From positions 3,030,202 to 3,094,201 of the forward strand of contig NZ_JARKMX010000008.1 in NCBI RefSeq assembly GCF_029360705.1: DNA of 64,000 nt, read 5' to 3'. This DNA is from Paraflavitalea pollutisoli (GTDB lineage: Bacteria > Bacteroidota > Bacteroidia > Chitinophagales > Chitinophagaceae). Shown one piece after another: positions 33,707-42,300 of this stretch. A program made the translations under genes and the position numbers. Each line of letters begins with the position of its first letter. The stretch's first letter is position 1. The notes under the pieces were generated by a model, which was not told the DNA's origin, searched no databases, and worked only from the letters and a program-made list of their open reading frames with translations.

Positions 33707-33741
33707 AAATAAGTAAAAGCGGGGCAGGTTACTGCCCCGCT
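33707..33741 (-). terminator. Terminator of the M14 carboxypeptidase gene
   Basis: AGCGGGGCAG, loop, CTGCCCCGCT (perfect 10-bp stem, 33718-33741) followed on the minus strand by TTTACTTATTTTG. It lies directly before the PIG-L operon. Confidence 0.85.
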
Positions 33742-33775
33742 GGTCCAATTTTAACGATTTGAAATGGCTATCTCT

Positions 33776-36298
33776 TTATTGACCTACCAGGAACAGCGCA
33801 TTACAGAACAGTAATTTGCCATTTTCCCAGAAGTTCCTGAACAGCGGATTGTCGGCGAGGTAGACTACAGTCCCCCTGCCTTGTTCCTGTACGCCAAATA
33901 GGACGCCATCTTTCAGCTTTTCCTTCAGTTTTGAACCAACAAATCCGGCTACCTGGTTGTCTTTGCGCACAACGCCCACATTCCAGCTGCCGTCTTTGAA
34001 GAACTCATAGAGGTTGTCATCCTGTTTGAGCGTATAGTAGAAGTTGTCATAACCAAATGCCAATGGATGCGAGTTGTCGAGCTCTACCTTGAAGATGGAA
34101 CCCGGATTGAAACCAGGCAGGTAATCACGCTCCCTGTTCTCGTAGCGCTTCAGCATGGTATAATCATCCTTCTTATCGTCTTTTTTATCATCCTTCTTGT
34201 CTTCCTTTACTTTAATGCCCCACTCGGCCCGTGCCAGCTGGGCCACCGCGTTTTCAACCGCAATGATCTTACCGCCGTTATTGACCCAGTCTTTCAGGTT
34301 CTCATTCATATTCTTGTCGCTCAGGAAACGGTAGTTACCATCAGGCAGGATCAGTACATCGGAATTCTTGAGCACATTTCCATTCACTTCATTCGACCAT
34401 ACGACATTGACGGGGTACCCCAGTTCTTTGTCGAGGAAATGCCAGATCTCTCCCATACCGAGTGAAGAAACACCCTCTCCTGCCACCAGTGTCACTTTGG
34501 GTGCATGCAGCATGTGCACTTTGTCTGAACCGAAATCGAAGCCTTTGTCTACAAACCCCGATCCCAGGCCGAATGCCTGCACATGGGCGCTATCTGCCGC
34601 TTCCCGCACGAGTTGGTGTAGTTTATCTGCCGATTGCTGGTTACTGGTACGCAGTACGAGCAAGGTTCCTTTGTCAAACTCCTGTCCGTTGGCCATAAAA
34701 GGCTGTTCAGCAAAACGCACTTTCACTTTTTGCTTCAGCAGTTCGGTCAGAAAGTGGGCGCTGCTGACGCCATTCCAACGGATGGCATAGGCATGACTGA
34801 TGCCGCCCAGTACCGCAGGCGCTGCCGGTTGATCTTTGGTGGTATTGGTCACGAAAGTATTGAGGCCATAGGTTTGTAAGCCATATACAAATGGCATGGA
34901 CCAGGCGGTAATATCGTAGGTGTTGGAATCGGTCAGCTTGGAAGCTTTTTCAAACAACACGTCGACCAGGTTGCCATTGGGCTGATTGGCGTTGATGACG
35001 ATATCAGCCTGCGCGGTTTTGAAATTTTCCTGCTTGCCGGTGAAATAGTTGTAGCCCGACAGGGAACCTGCTTTCACAAAGCTCCATTCGATGGCGTTGC
35101 GGTCGAGCAGTTGACGCAGACGCACCAAACGATCGCCTTCATCTGCTTTGATCACATAGGCTTTGAATTCGCCCGGCGGTGTAGTCTTCGCTTTATCGTA
35201 ATACTTTTTAAACTCCTGCACCAGTTTGCCGGCATTTTGTGAACTGACCTCGATGGTCGCCATGCCGGTGGTGAAATGATGGTATAAACGATCCCAGAGG
35301 GTAAGTGTATCGCCATCATTGTTGATCACGGCAGCGCCGCCACGGCTATGGCCGCCCTGCTCGTAGGTCATACCAATAGCCCCTTTATAGATGGGATAGG
35401 TATCGCCATAGCTGGGATAAAAAAGATCGAAACGCTCTTTGGTGAAGAAGAGCCAACCGTTCTGGTCAAAGTATTTGGCATTGTTGCGACCGATGGCTAC
35501 CTGAAACTCACGTTGCCAGGGAGTGATCACTTCGTGAAAAGGTTCAGCGGCCGGGGCAAAATAATACGGGTTATTGTATCCCTGCTCGTGGTAGTCGACA
35601 TGGATCTGTGGTAGCCACTGATTGTATTTCGCCAGGCGCTGGCGTGTTTCTACCTGCGTTTGCCAGGCCCAGTCGCGGTTGAGGTCAAAATAGTAGTGGT
35701 TGGAGCGTCCGCCCGGCCAGGGCTCGCTGTGCTCGCGGGAAAAAGGCTGCGGGTTGGGCTGCGATCCAACTACGCTGTTGAACCAGTTTACATAGCGATC
35801 ACGACCGTCCGGGTTGATACAAGGGTCGATGAGCACCACCGTATTTTTCAACCACTCTTTGGTCTTTGCATTATTGGGATTCACCAGCTCATAGATCGTG
35901 AGCATGGCTGCTTCTGAGGAAGAAGTTTCATTGCCGTGCACATTGTAGCTGAGCCATACGATGGCGGGCGTTTGTTCGGAACCGGCTGTATTGTCTTTAA
36001 GGAAACCTGCCAGCCGCAGGTTGTTTTGCCGTATCTGCTCCAGCCTGGACAGGTTTTCAGGCAGGGCGATGGCCGCCAGTAGCAGGGGCCTGCCTTCATT
36101 GGTGCGGCCATATTCTTCCAGCTTCACCATATTGGGTGCCGCCGCCGCGATGTCTTTGAAATAATTGACCACATTGAAGTGTGGGGTGTAACGGGCGCCG
36201 AGTTTGTAACCAAGGAATTGTTCGGGCGATTTGATCTGTGCATGGGCCAGGGAGGCAACCAGCACGAGGAGCCATAAGGCCAGGGTTTTCTTCATCAT
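33776..36298 (-). CDS. Secreted M14 zinc carboxypeptidase
   Basis: 840 residues from the ATG at 36298 (MMKKTLALWLLVLVASLAHAQ, signal peptide). The M14 zinc motif is HGNE (His121, Glu124) in YNVHGNETSSSEA. INPDGRDRY, FDLNRDWAWQTQ, IHVDYHEQGYNNPYYF (third zinc ligand region) and MTYEQGG (probable catalytic Glu) follow. The C-terminal 400 residues form further domains with a GATase-like part. Near residues 700-720 a linker of repeated KDDK units (KEDKKDDKKDDKKDD) is striking. Probably a periplasmic or surface peptidase. Divergent from a gamma-glutamyltransferase gene. Confidence 0.92.
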   Translation of the reverse strand: MMKKTLALWLLVLVASLAHAQIKSPEQFLGYKLGARYTPHFNVVNYFKDIAAAAPNMVKLEEYGRTNEGRPLLLAAIALPENLSRLEQIRQNNLRLAGFLKDNTAGSEQTPAIVWLSYNVHGNETSSSEAAMLTIYELVNPNNAKTKEWLKNTVVLIDPCINPDGRDRYVNWFNSVVGSQPNPQPFSREHSEPWPGGRSNHYYFDLNRDWAWQTQVETRQRLAKYNQWLPQIHVDYHEQGYNNPYYFAPAAEPFHEVITPWQREFQVAIGRNNAKYFDQNGWLFFTKERFDLFYPSYGDTYPIYKGAIGMTYEQGGHSRGGAAVINNDGDTLTLWDRLYHHFTTGMATIEVSSQNAGKLVQEFKKYYDKAKTTPPGEFKAYVIKADEGDRLVRLRQLLDRNAIEWSFVKAGSLSGYNYFTGKQENFKTAQADIVINANQPNGNLVDVLFEKASKLTDSNTYDITAWSMPFVYGLQTYGLNTFVTNTTKDQPAAPAVLGGISHAYAIRWNGVSSAHFLTELLKQKVKVRFAEQPFMANGQEFDKGTLLVLRTSNQQSADKLHQLVREAADSAHVQAFGLGSGFVDKGFDFGSDKVHMLHAPKVTLVAGEGVSSLGMGEIWHFLDKELGYPVNVVWSNEVNGNVLKNSDVLILPDGNYRFLSDKNMNENLKDWVNNGGKIIAVENAVAQLARAEWGIKVKEDKKDDKKDDKKDDYTMLKRYENRERDYLPGFNPGSIFKVELDNSHPLAFGYDNFYYTLKQDDNLYEFFKDGSWNVGVVRKDNQVAGFVGSKLKEKLKDGVLFGVQEQGRGTVVYLADNPLFRNFWENGKLLFCNALFLVGQ

Positions 36299-36328
36299 AC
36301 GTCGGTATAAACCATGAAAATAAGGAAG

Positions 36329-36366
36329 AAAAAACAAAAAGGCATCCCCAAATTGTGCGGGATGCC
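36329..36366 (-). terminator. Terminator-like hairpin in the leader region of the M14 gene
   Basis: Minus strand: GGCATCCC, 10-nt loop, GGGATGCC (36341-36366), then TTTTTGTTTTTTCTTC. It is upstream of the M14 start and no minus-strand gene precedes it; the 36299-36657 interval otherwise holds only divergent promoter sequence. It could be an attenuator of the peptidase gene or end a small RNA. I found no leader peptide with a run of one amino acid. Confidence 0.6.
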
Positions 36367-36657
36367 CCTGAGGCAAACCTCATGTGACTGATCGATGTTA
36401 TGGCTGAAACAAGTTTATACTGTATTGGATCTGTAATAATAGATGGTGACAGGAGCCCCTGCAAGGGTGATGTGGAAGGATACTGGTGTAGGGGTTCTTC
36501 GCTGCCAGGTCGACGTGGTGAATATACTCAACTTTTTCAAGTCTTAAAATATTTTAATCCACGCGGCCCCCATGGTCTTATTCGGTTGAACGGTCCTCCT
36601 TCCTTCAAATATTCACTTAGCTTTGTTGCTTTTAGTAGTCCCAACCCAAACAGACTT

Positions 36658-38376
36658 ATGATGAAAAGAAACGCTTACGTATTGCTGATCGCCTCCCTGT
36701 CACTCTATGCCTGTTCAGGGCATCGTGCGGTGACCGGTAGTCCCCAACTCAATCCCTATCAGTATTCGGTTCAGAAGAAAGTAACCGGCACGAAAGCGGC
36801 CGTCGTATCGGCCCATCCCCTCGCCAGTGAAGCTGGTCTCGGCATCATCCGCCAGGGCGGCAATGCCATCGATGCAGCCATTACCACACAACTTGCGCTG
36901 GCCGTAGTGTATCCGGAAGCCGGCAACCTCGGTGGCGGTGGATTCCTGGTAGCCCACCTGGCCAGTGGACAGCAGGTAACCCTCGACTACCGGGAGAAGG
37001 CACCGGCGAAAGCCCACCGCGACATGTACCTCGACAAAGACGGTAATGCCATCACGTCGCTCAGCCTCAATGGCCATCTCGCTGCCGGTATTCCCGGTAC
37101 GGTGGCCGGCTTGTTTGCGTCGGCGAAATACGGCAAACTGCCCTTTAAGAAACTGATACAGCCTGCTATCGACCTGGCAGAAAAAGGTTATGTGATCACG
37201 CAGGACGAAGCGTCGGCACTCAACCGCAGCCGCGAATCGTTTATCAAGTATAATACAGTAACGCCTGCTTTTGTGAAAGCAACTCCCTGGAAAGCCGGCG
37301 ACACGCTGGTGCAGACCGACCTGGCCAATACCCTGAAACGCATCCGCGACAAGGGGCAGGCTGGTTTTTACGAAGGCGAGACGGCCAGGCTCATCGTAGC
37401 AGAAATGGAGCGCGGCAAAGGCATCATCAGTTATGAAGACCTGAAAGCCTATACCGCCAAAGAACGGCAACCTTCCGTATTTAACTATAAGGGCTATACC
37501 GTGGTGACCATGCCCCTGCCCAGCAGTGGCGGCATTCTGTTGCCACAGATGATGAAAATGATCGAAGACAAGCCCATCAAAAGTTATGGTTTTCAGACCG
37601 CCCAGTCGGTTCAGTTGATGACGGAGGTAGAACGCCGGGCCTATGCCGACCGGGCTAAATGGTTGGGGGATGTCGACTTTTTCAAAGTGCCGGTAGCCAG
37701 GCTCACCAGCGATGCCTATGTGAAAGAACGCATGAAAGATTACGACCCCAATAAAGCCGGTACCAGCCGCGATGTACAGGCTGGTGTGCTGCCCGAAAGT
37801 GAGGAGACCACCCACCTGAGTGTATATGACAATGCCGGCAACGCTGTGTCGGTAACCACCACGCTCAATGGCGGTTATGGCAGCAAGACCGTGGTAGGCG
37901 GCGCTGGCTTTTTGCTCAACAATGAGATGGATGACTTCAGCGTAAAACCCGGCGTACCCAATATGTATGGCGCTGTGGGCGGCGACGCCAACGCCATTGT
38001 ACCCGGCAAACGCATGTTGAGTTCCATGACGCCGACCATCGTGCTGAAAGATGGCAAACCCTATATCGTCGCCGGTACGCCCGGGGGCACCACGATCACC
38101 ACGTCTGTATTCCAGACCCTGGTCAATATCCTGGAATTTGGCATGAATGCCGACGATGCCGTCAACAAGCCCAAATTCCACCACCAGTGGCTGCCCGATG
38201 AAGTGGCGGTAGAGAAGGATTTCCCCCAGGATGTACGGGAATCCCTGCAGAAGATGGGGTATAAGATTACCGTTCGCAATGCCATTGGCCGTACGGAAGT
38301 GATCCTGATCAAAGCAGATGGCAGCTTCGAAGCCGTGGGCGATAAGCGTGGTGACGACCATGCGGCGGGCTACTAA
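36658..38376 (+). CDS. ggt: Gamma-glutamyltransferase, lipoprotein form
   Basis: 572 residues from the ATG at 36658. The N-terminus MMKRNAYVLLIASLSLYAC is a lipoprotein signal (lipobox LYAC, Cys19), unlike the soluble periplasmic enzyme of enterobacteria. The family signatures are present: AVVSAHPLASEAGLGIIRQG, NLGGGGFLVAHLASG, DYREKAPAKAHRDMYLD, and the autocleavage site EETTHLSVYDNAGNAVS, whose second Thr would become the nucleophile. MLSSMTPTIVLKDGKPY and GTPGGTTI follow. It hydrolyses or transfers gamma-glutamyl groups of glutathione-like compounds. A -7 box TAGCTTTG lies at 36618-36625. Confidence 0.95.
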   Translation: MMKRNAYVLLIASLSLYACSGHRAVTGSPQLNPYQYSVQKKVTGTKAAVVSAHPLASEAGLGIIRQGGNAIDAAITTQLALAVVYPEAGNLGGGGFLVAHLASGQQVTLDYREKAPAKAHRDMYLDKDGNAITSLSLNGHLAAGIPGTVAGLFASAKYGKLPFKKLIQPAIDLAEKGYVITQDEASALNRSRESFIKYNTVTPAFVKATPWKAGDTLVQTDLANTLKRIRDKGQAGFYEGETARLIVAEMERGKGIISYEDLKAYTAKERQPSVFNYKGYTVVTMPLPSSGGILLPQMMKMIEDKPIKSYGFQTAQSVQLMTEVERRAYADRAKWLGDVDFFKVPVARLTSDAYVKERMKDYDPNKAGTSRDVQAGVLPESEETTHLSVYDNAGNAVSVTTTLNGGYGSKTVVGGAGFLLNNEMDDFSVKPGVPNMYGAVGGDANAIVPGKRMLSSMTPTIVLKDGKPYIVAGTPGGTTITTSVFQTLVNILEFGMNADDAVNKPKFHHQWLPDEVAVEKDFPQDVRESLQKMGYKITVRNAIGRTEVILIKADGSFEAVGDKRGDDHAAGY

Positions 38377-38473
38377 AAGGTAGCTTTCAACAGGTAGTGA
38401 AGCAACCTTAATAGACCTTTAATCCTGGCTCCTGGCCTGGCTTTCCCGGGCCCCGGAGCGGATCTCCCTAGTG

Positions 38474-38520
38474 CAACGGCGGGTGTTGGTAACAGCACTC
38501 GCCGTTGTTGTTTATTTTTG
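38474..38520 (+). terminator. Hairpin terminator overlapping a downstream promoter box
   Basis: CAACGGCGGGTGTTG / CAGCACTCGCCGTTG (38474-38488 with 38493-38507, loop GTAA) followed by TTGTTTATTTTTG. The last eight bases, TATTTTTG (38513-38520), also match the -7 box TAnnTTTG 17 nt before the DinB-like gene. Confidence 0.7.
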
Positions 38521-38537
38521 TACCAAATCTTGCCACC

Positions 38538-39101
38538 ATGAGCGATACCGTAGGATCCGTTTTCTTATCCAGCACCATCAAGCGCCTGCGTTATTACAAA
38601 ACGCTGGGCGACCGCACCTTTTCCCAACTCGATGATGCAGCCTTTCTCGTACAGCCCAATGCGGCCTCCAACAGTATTGCCATCATCATTCAACACCTGC
38701 ACGGCAACATGCTGAGCCGCTGGACCAACTTCCTCACCGAAGACGGAGAAAAAGAATGGCGGCAACGGGACGCGGAATTTGGTGTTCACCCTTTTACCAA
38801 AGCGGAACTGATGGACCAATGGGAAGCAGGCTGGGCCTGTTTGCTGGGCGCTCTGGAAGCGCTGACCGAAGCCGATCTGCTCAAGACCATCACCATTCGC
38901 CACGAACCGCTGATCGTCATCGACGCCATTCAGCGCCAGCTGTCACACTATCCTTACCATCTAGGGCAGATCGTGTACATCGGCCGGATGATCAAAGACA
39001 ACGGCTGGCAAAGCCTCTCCATAGAACCGGGCCAATCGGCCGCCTACAATGCAGGCGAAGGCATCAAGGATCCGGCGAATGCCCTACCCAGTAAGCCATA
39101 A
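38538..39101 (+). CDS. DinB-superfamily protein (DUF1572)
   Basis: 187 residues from the ATG at 38538 (MSDTVGSVFLSSTIKRLRYYK). The four-helix DinB pattern is visible: a first metal-region His in IIIQHLHGNMLSRW, a conserved central helix, and the distal HYPYHLGQIVYIGRMI with the second and third His ligands. The ending SLSIEPGQSAAYN is typical of DUF1572. Such proteins bind a divalent metal and some act as thiol transferases; the reaction here is not known. Monocistronic. Confidence 0.9.
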   Translation: MSDTVGSVFLSSTIKRLRYYKTLGDRTFSQLDDAAFLVQPNAASNSIAIIIQHLHGNMLSRWTNFLTEDGEKEWRQRDAEFGVHPFTKAELMDQWEAGWACLLGALEALTEADLLKTITIRHEPLIVIDAIQRQLSHYPYHLGQIVYIGRMIKDNGWQSLSIEPGQSAAYNAGEGIKDPANALPSKP

Positions 39102-39278
39102 TTTTCCCATGACGGGAAGCTACTCGTTTCAATCGCCGCTGACGCTACCCAGCGACCTTGATCAGTACGGCATCAACCACCCTTGTACGCCCGCCTGGCC
39201 TGCTTCGGTTGGGCGCGTGCCGTTAATGACGTCTTAATCCCATTATTTATCAAAACATTTCAATTCGTTGGTACTGAA

Positions 39279-39309
39279 TTTGCTCAGCAACAGGGAATAC
39301 CTACTTTTA
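39279..39309 (+). promoter_or_regulatory. Promoter of the TamB-like gene
   Basis: TTTG (39279-39282), 19 bp, TACTTTTA (39302-39309), a 7/8 match to TAnnTTTG. The predicted transcription start near 39314 leaves room for a translation start at about 39329. Confidence 0.6.
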
Positions 39310-39358
39310 CACCCGAATACATAGCTTCCTGAGAAAGTTTTGGAAAATATCCCGGACC

Positions 39359-42300
39359 GTGCTGCTGGTGCTGATCGCCCTGATCCTCCTGGCATGGATG
39401 GCTATCCAAACTACTCCCGTACAAAACTGGCTCGTACACCAGGTAACGAAACGCCTCTCCAAAGACCTCAATACCACTGTACAGATCAAGCATGTCGATT
39501 TCGCCCTGTTCAATAAAATGACGCTGGAAGGGATGCTGGTAGAAGACCGGCAAAAGGATACGCTGCTGTATGCCGGTGCGGTAAAAGTGAATATCACCGA
39601 CTGGTTCTTCTTCAAAGACCAGATCGAACTCAAATACATCGGGCTGCAGGATGCCGTCATTCACCTGCAACGGAAAGATGCCGTCTGGAACTACCGCTTT
39701 ATTGCCGACTATTTCGGCGGTGGCACCCGCGATACGCTGACTAAAAAAAGCAGCCTCAATCTTGATCTGAAAAAAGTGGAGTTTGACAATGTCGCCCTGC
39801 TACAACGGGATGCCTGGCGCGGTGAGGACATGCACCTGCAACTGGGTAGCCTGCGGCTCGACGCCGACAAACTGGACCTGCAGGAACGCACCATCCGCAT
39901 CAACCAGATCAACATCGACCAGCCGGTGTACACAATCTCCAATTACAAGGGCAACCGCCCCGACTCCCTGCGGCCCAGGGATATCGATACCGTATACATC
40001 AACGATCCTAATAACCTGCGCTGGAATCCCGGCAAATGGGACATTGCTGTGAAGGAAATGAAAATGGTAAAAGGCATTTTCCGCAGCGACCGGGAAAGCG
40101 ATGAACCGCTGGCCACCTGGTTCGACGAAAACCATATCAAGTTCGCCGACATCAACGCCACCTTCAGCAATATTGTATTCCGGCAGGATTCGATCAAGAC
40201 CTCCATGCGCCTTTCGACGAAGGAACGTGGTGGCTTACTGGTCAAGAAGCTAAACGCCAATCTCAAATTCCACCCGGAGGGCATGGAATTTCACCAGCTT
40301 GACCTGGAAACCAACCGCAGTCACCTGCACAACTTCTTCGCCATGCGCTACAATTCCATCGAGGATATGAGCGATTTTGTGACGAAGGTGCGGATGGAAG
40401 CCGACTTCAACGATGCCGATCTCGACAGCGACGATATTGCCTTCTTTGCACCCGCCATGCGCGATTGGAAAAAGAAGATTCGCCTGAGTGGTAAGATCAA
40501 AGGCCCCGTCGAAAACCTGACCGCCCGCAAACTGATCATCGAAGCCGGGAAGAATACCTACCTCAACGGGGATATCAGCATTCGCGGACTGCCGTCGATC
40601 AACAATACCTTCATCGACTTTGTCGCCAATGATTTCCGCACGACCTATTCCGATGCGGTGGTCATCGTACCACAGTTGAAAGATGTGCAACAACCGCGTA
40701 TTGACAAACTGGCTTTTCTGCAATTCCGCGGCAACTTTACCGGCTTCATCAACGACTTCGTGACCTATGGTTCCATCCGTACCAACCTGGGCACCATCGT
40801 CAGTGACCTCAATATGAAATTTCCCGAACGGGGTGCTCCTTCCTACTCGGGCAAACTGCGTACCGATAGCTTTCACCTGGGTACTTTTGTAGACGTAGAC
40901 CAGATCGGCAAGATCAGTTTTGCCGGTGGTGTATACGGCATCGGTATGCAGGCGAATGTACTCAACGCCCAGATCGACGGGGATATCAAAGCGCTGGAAG
41001 TACGTGGCTATACCTACCGCGATATCAAAGTAAAAGGAACCGTCGCCAAACGCCTGTTTAACGGGGAGCTCACAGCCGACGATCCCAACCTGCAATTCCA
41101 GCTTAATGGGTTGGTCGACCTGGGTAAGGCCGTACCAGAGTTCAACTTCGACGCCAACATCACCCGCGCCGACCTCCGGAACATCAAACTACTGAAGGAC
41201 AGTGTAGAGGTAACTGGTAAGTTCCGCTTTAACTTCAGCGGCAACAACATCGACAACTTCCTCGGTACCGCCCGCGTGTACGAAGCCTCGATCCTTAAAA
41301 AAGGCAAGCGCATTTCCTTCGACTCGCTCAATGTAGAATCGAAGACCATGGGTACCAACAAGGTCATCACCGTGCTCAGCAATGAGTTTGATGCTGCCCT
41401 GGTTGGTCAGTTCTCGATCCGCGATCTGCCTTCTTCCTTCAGCACCTTCCTGCACAAATACTACCCCAGCTATATCGGCGAAGCCAAGACCATCCAATCG
41501 GATGAAAACTTCAGCTTCGTCTTCACGACGAAGAAAGTGGATGAGTACATCGACTTCTTCGATAAGAACCTCAGCGGGTTTAACTACAGTACGGTAACCG
41601 GACGCATCAATACGAAAGAGAACATGCTCGACCTCAACGTGGAGGTTCCCCAGTTTGGCTACCGCAACATCGCCTTTTACAATGTAGCACTGAAAGGGGT
41701 GGGCGACCTCGACAGCCTGTCGCTCGAGAATTCCATTGCCGATGTATACATCAACGATAGCCTGCACTTCCCCGGCTCGACGATCAGTATCCGCTCGGCC
41801 AATGACATTTCTGATATCCGGCTCAACACCAGCGCGAGCCAGACGTTGAATTCTGCCAACCTGGCGGCCCGTGTACAAACCATGCCGCAAGGCGTACGCA
41901 TCGTATTCAACGAATCGAACTTCGATATCAATGGCAAGAACTGGGTGATCGACAAGAATGGGGAACTCGTGTTGAGTAAGCAGCTCGTAACCGCCGATGG
42001 CGTCATCATTCACAATGCCGACCAGGAGATCATTGTTACGACCCACCCCTCAGACATCGGCAACACCAATGACATCAAGGTGGAGATGAAGAAGGTGAAT
42101 ATCCATGACTTCTCGCCTTACATCACGCAAACAACCCGCTTTGAAGGGTTGCTGAATGCGAACATCGACATCATGGACCCCTTTGGCAAGATGCACGTAG
42201 AACTGAATGGCGATGCCGATCAATTCAGGCTTGACAACGACTCACTGGGTCGCGTACAGCTCAATGCCAATTATAGTCAGCGCAGCGGCACCATCAATTT

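Noticed and set aside
34150-34205. KDDK repeat region in the M14 gene as a frameshift or recombination site
   Set aside because: The reading frame is intact on both sides and the repeat reads as a charged linker between domains.
36715-38361. 548-codon open frame antisense to the gamma-glutamyltransferase gene
   Set aside because: Shadow of a strongly coding plus-strand gene with all family motifs; the antisense translation is rich in His and Gly without any recognisable domain. The same holds for long antisense frames over the permease (21335-22564), the T9SS gene and the TamB-like gene.
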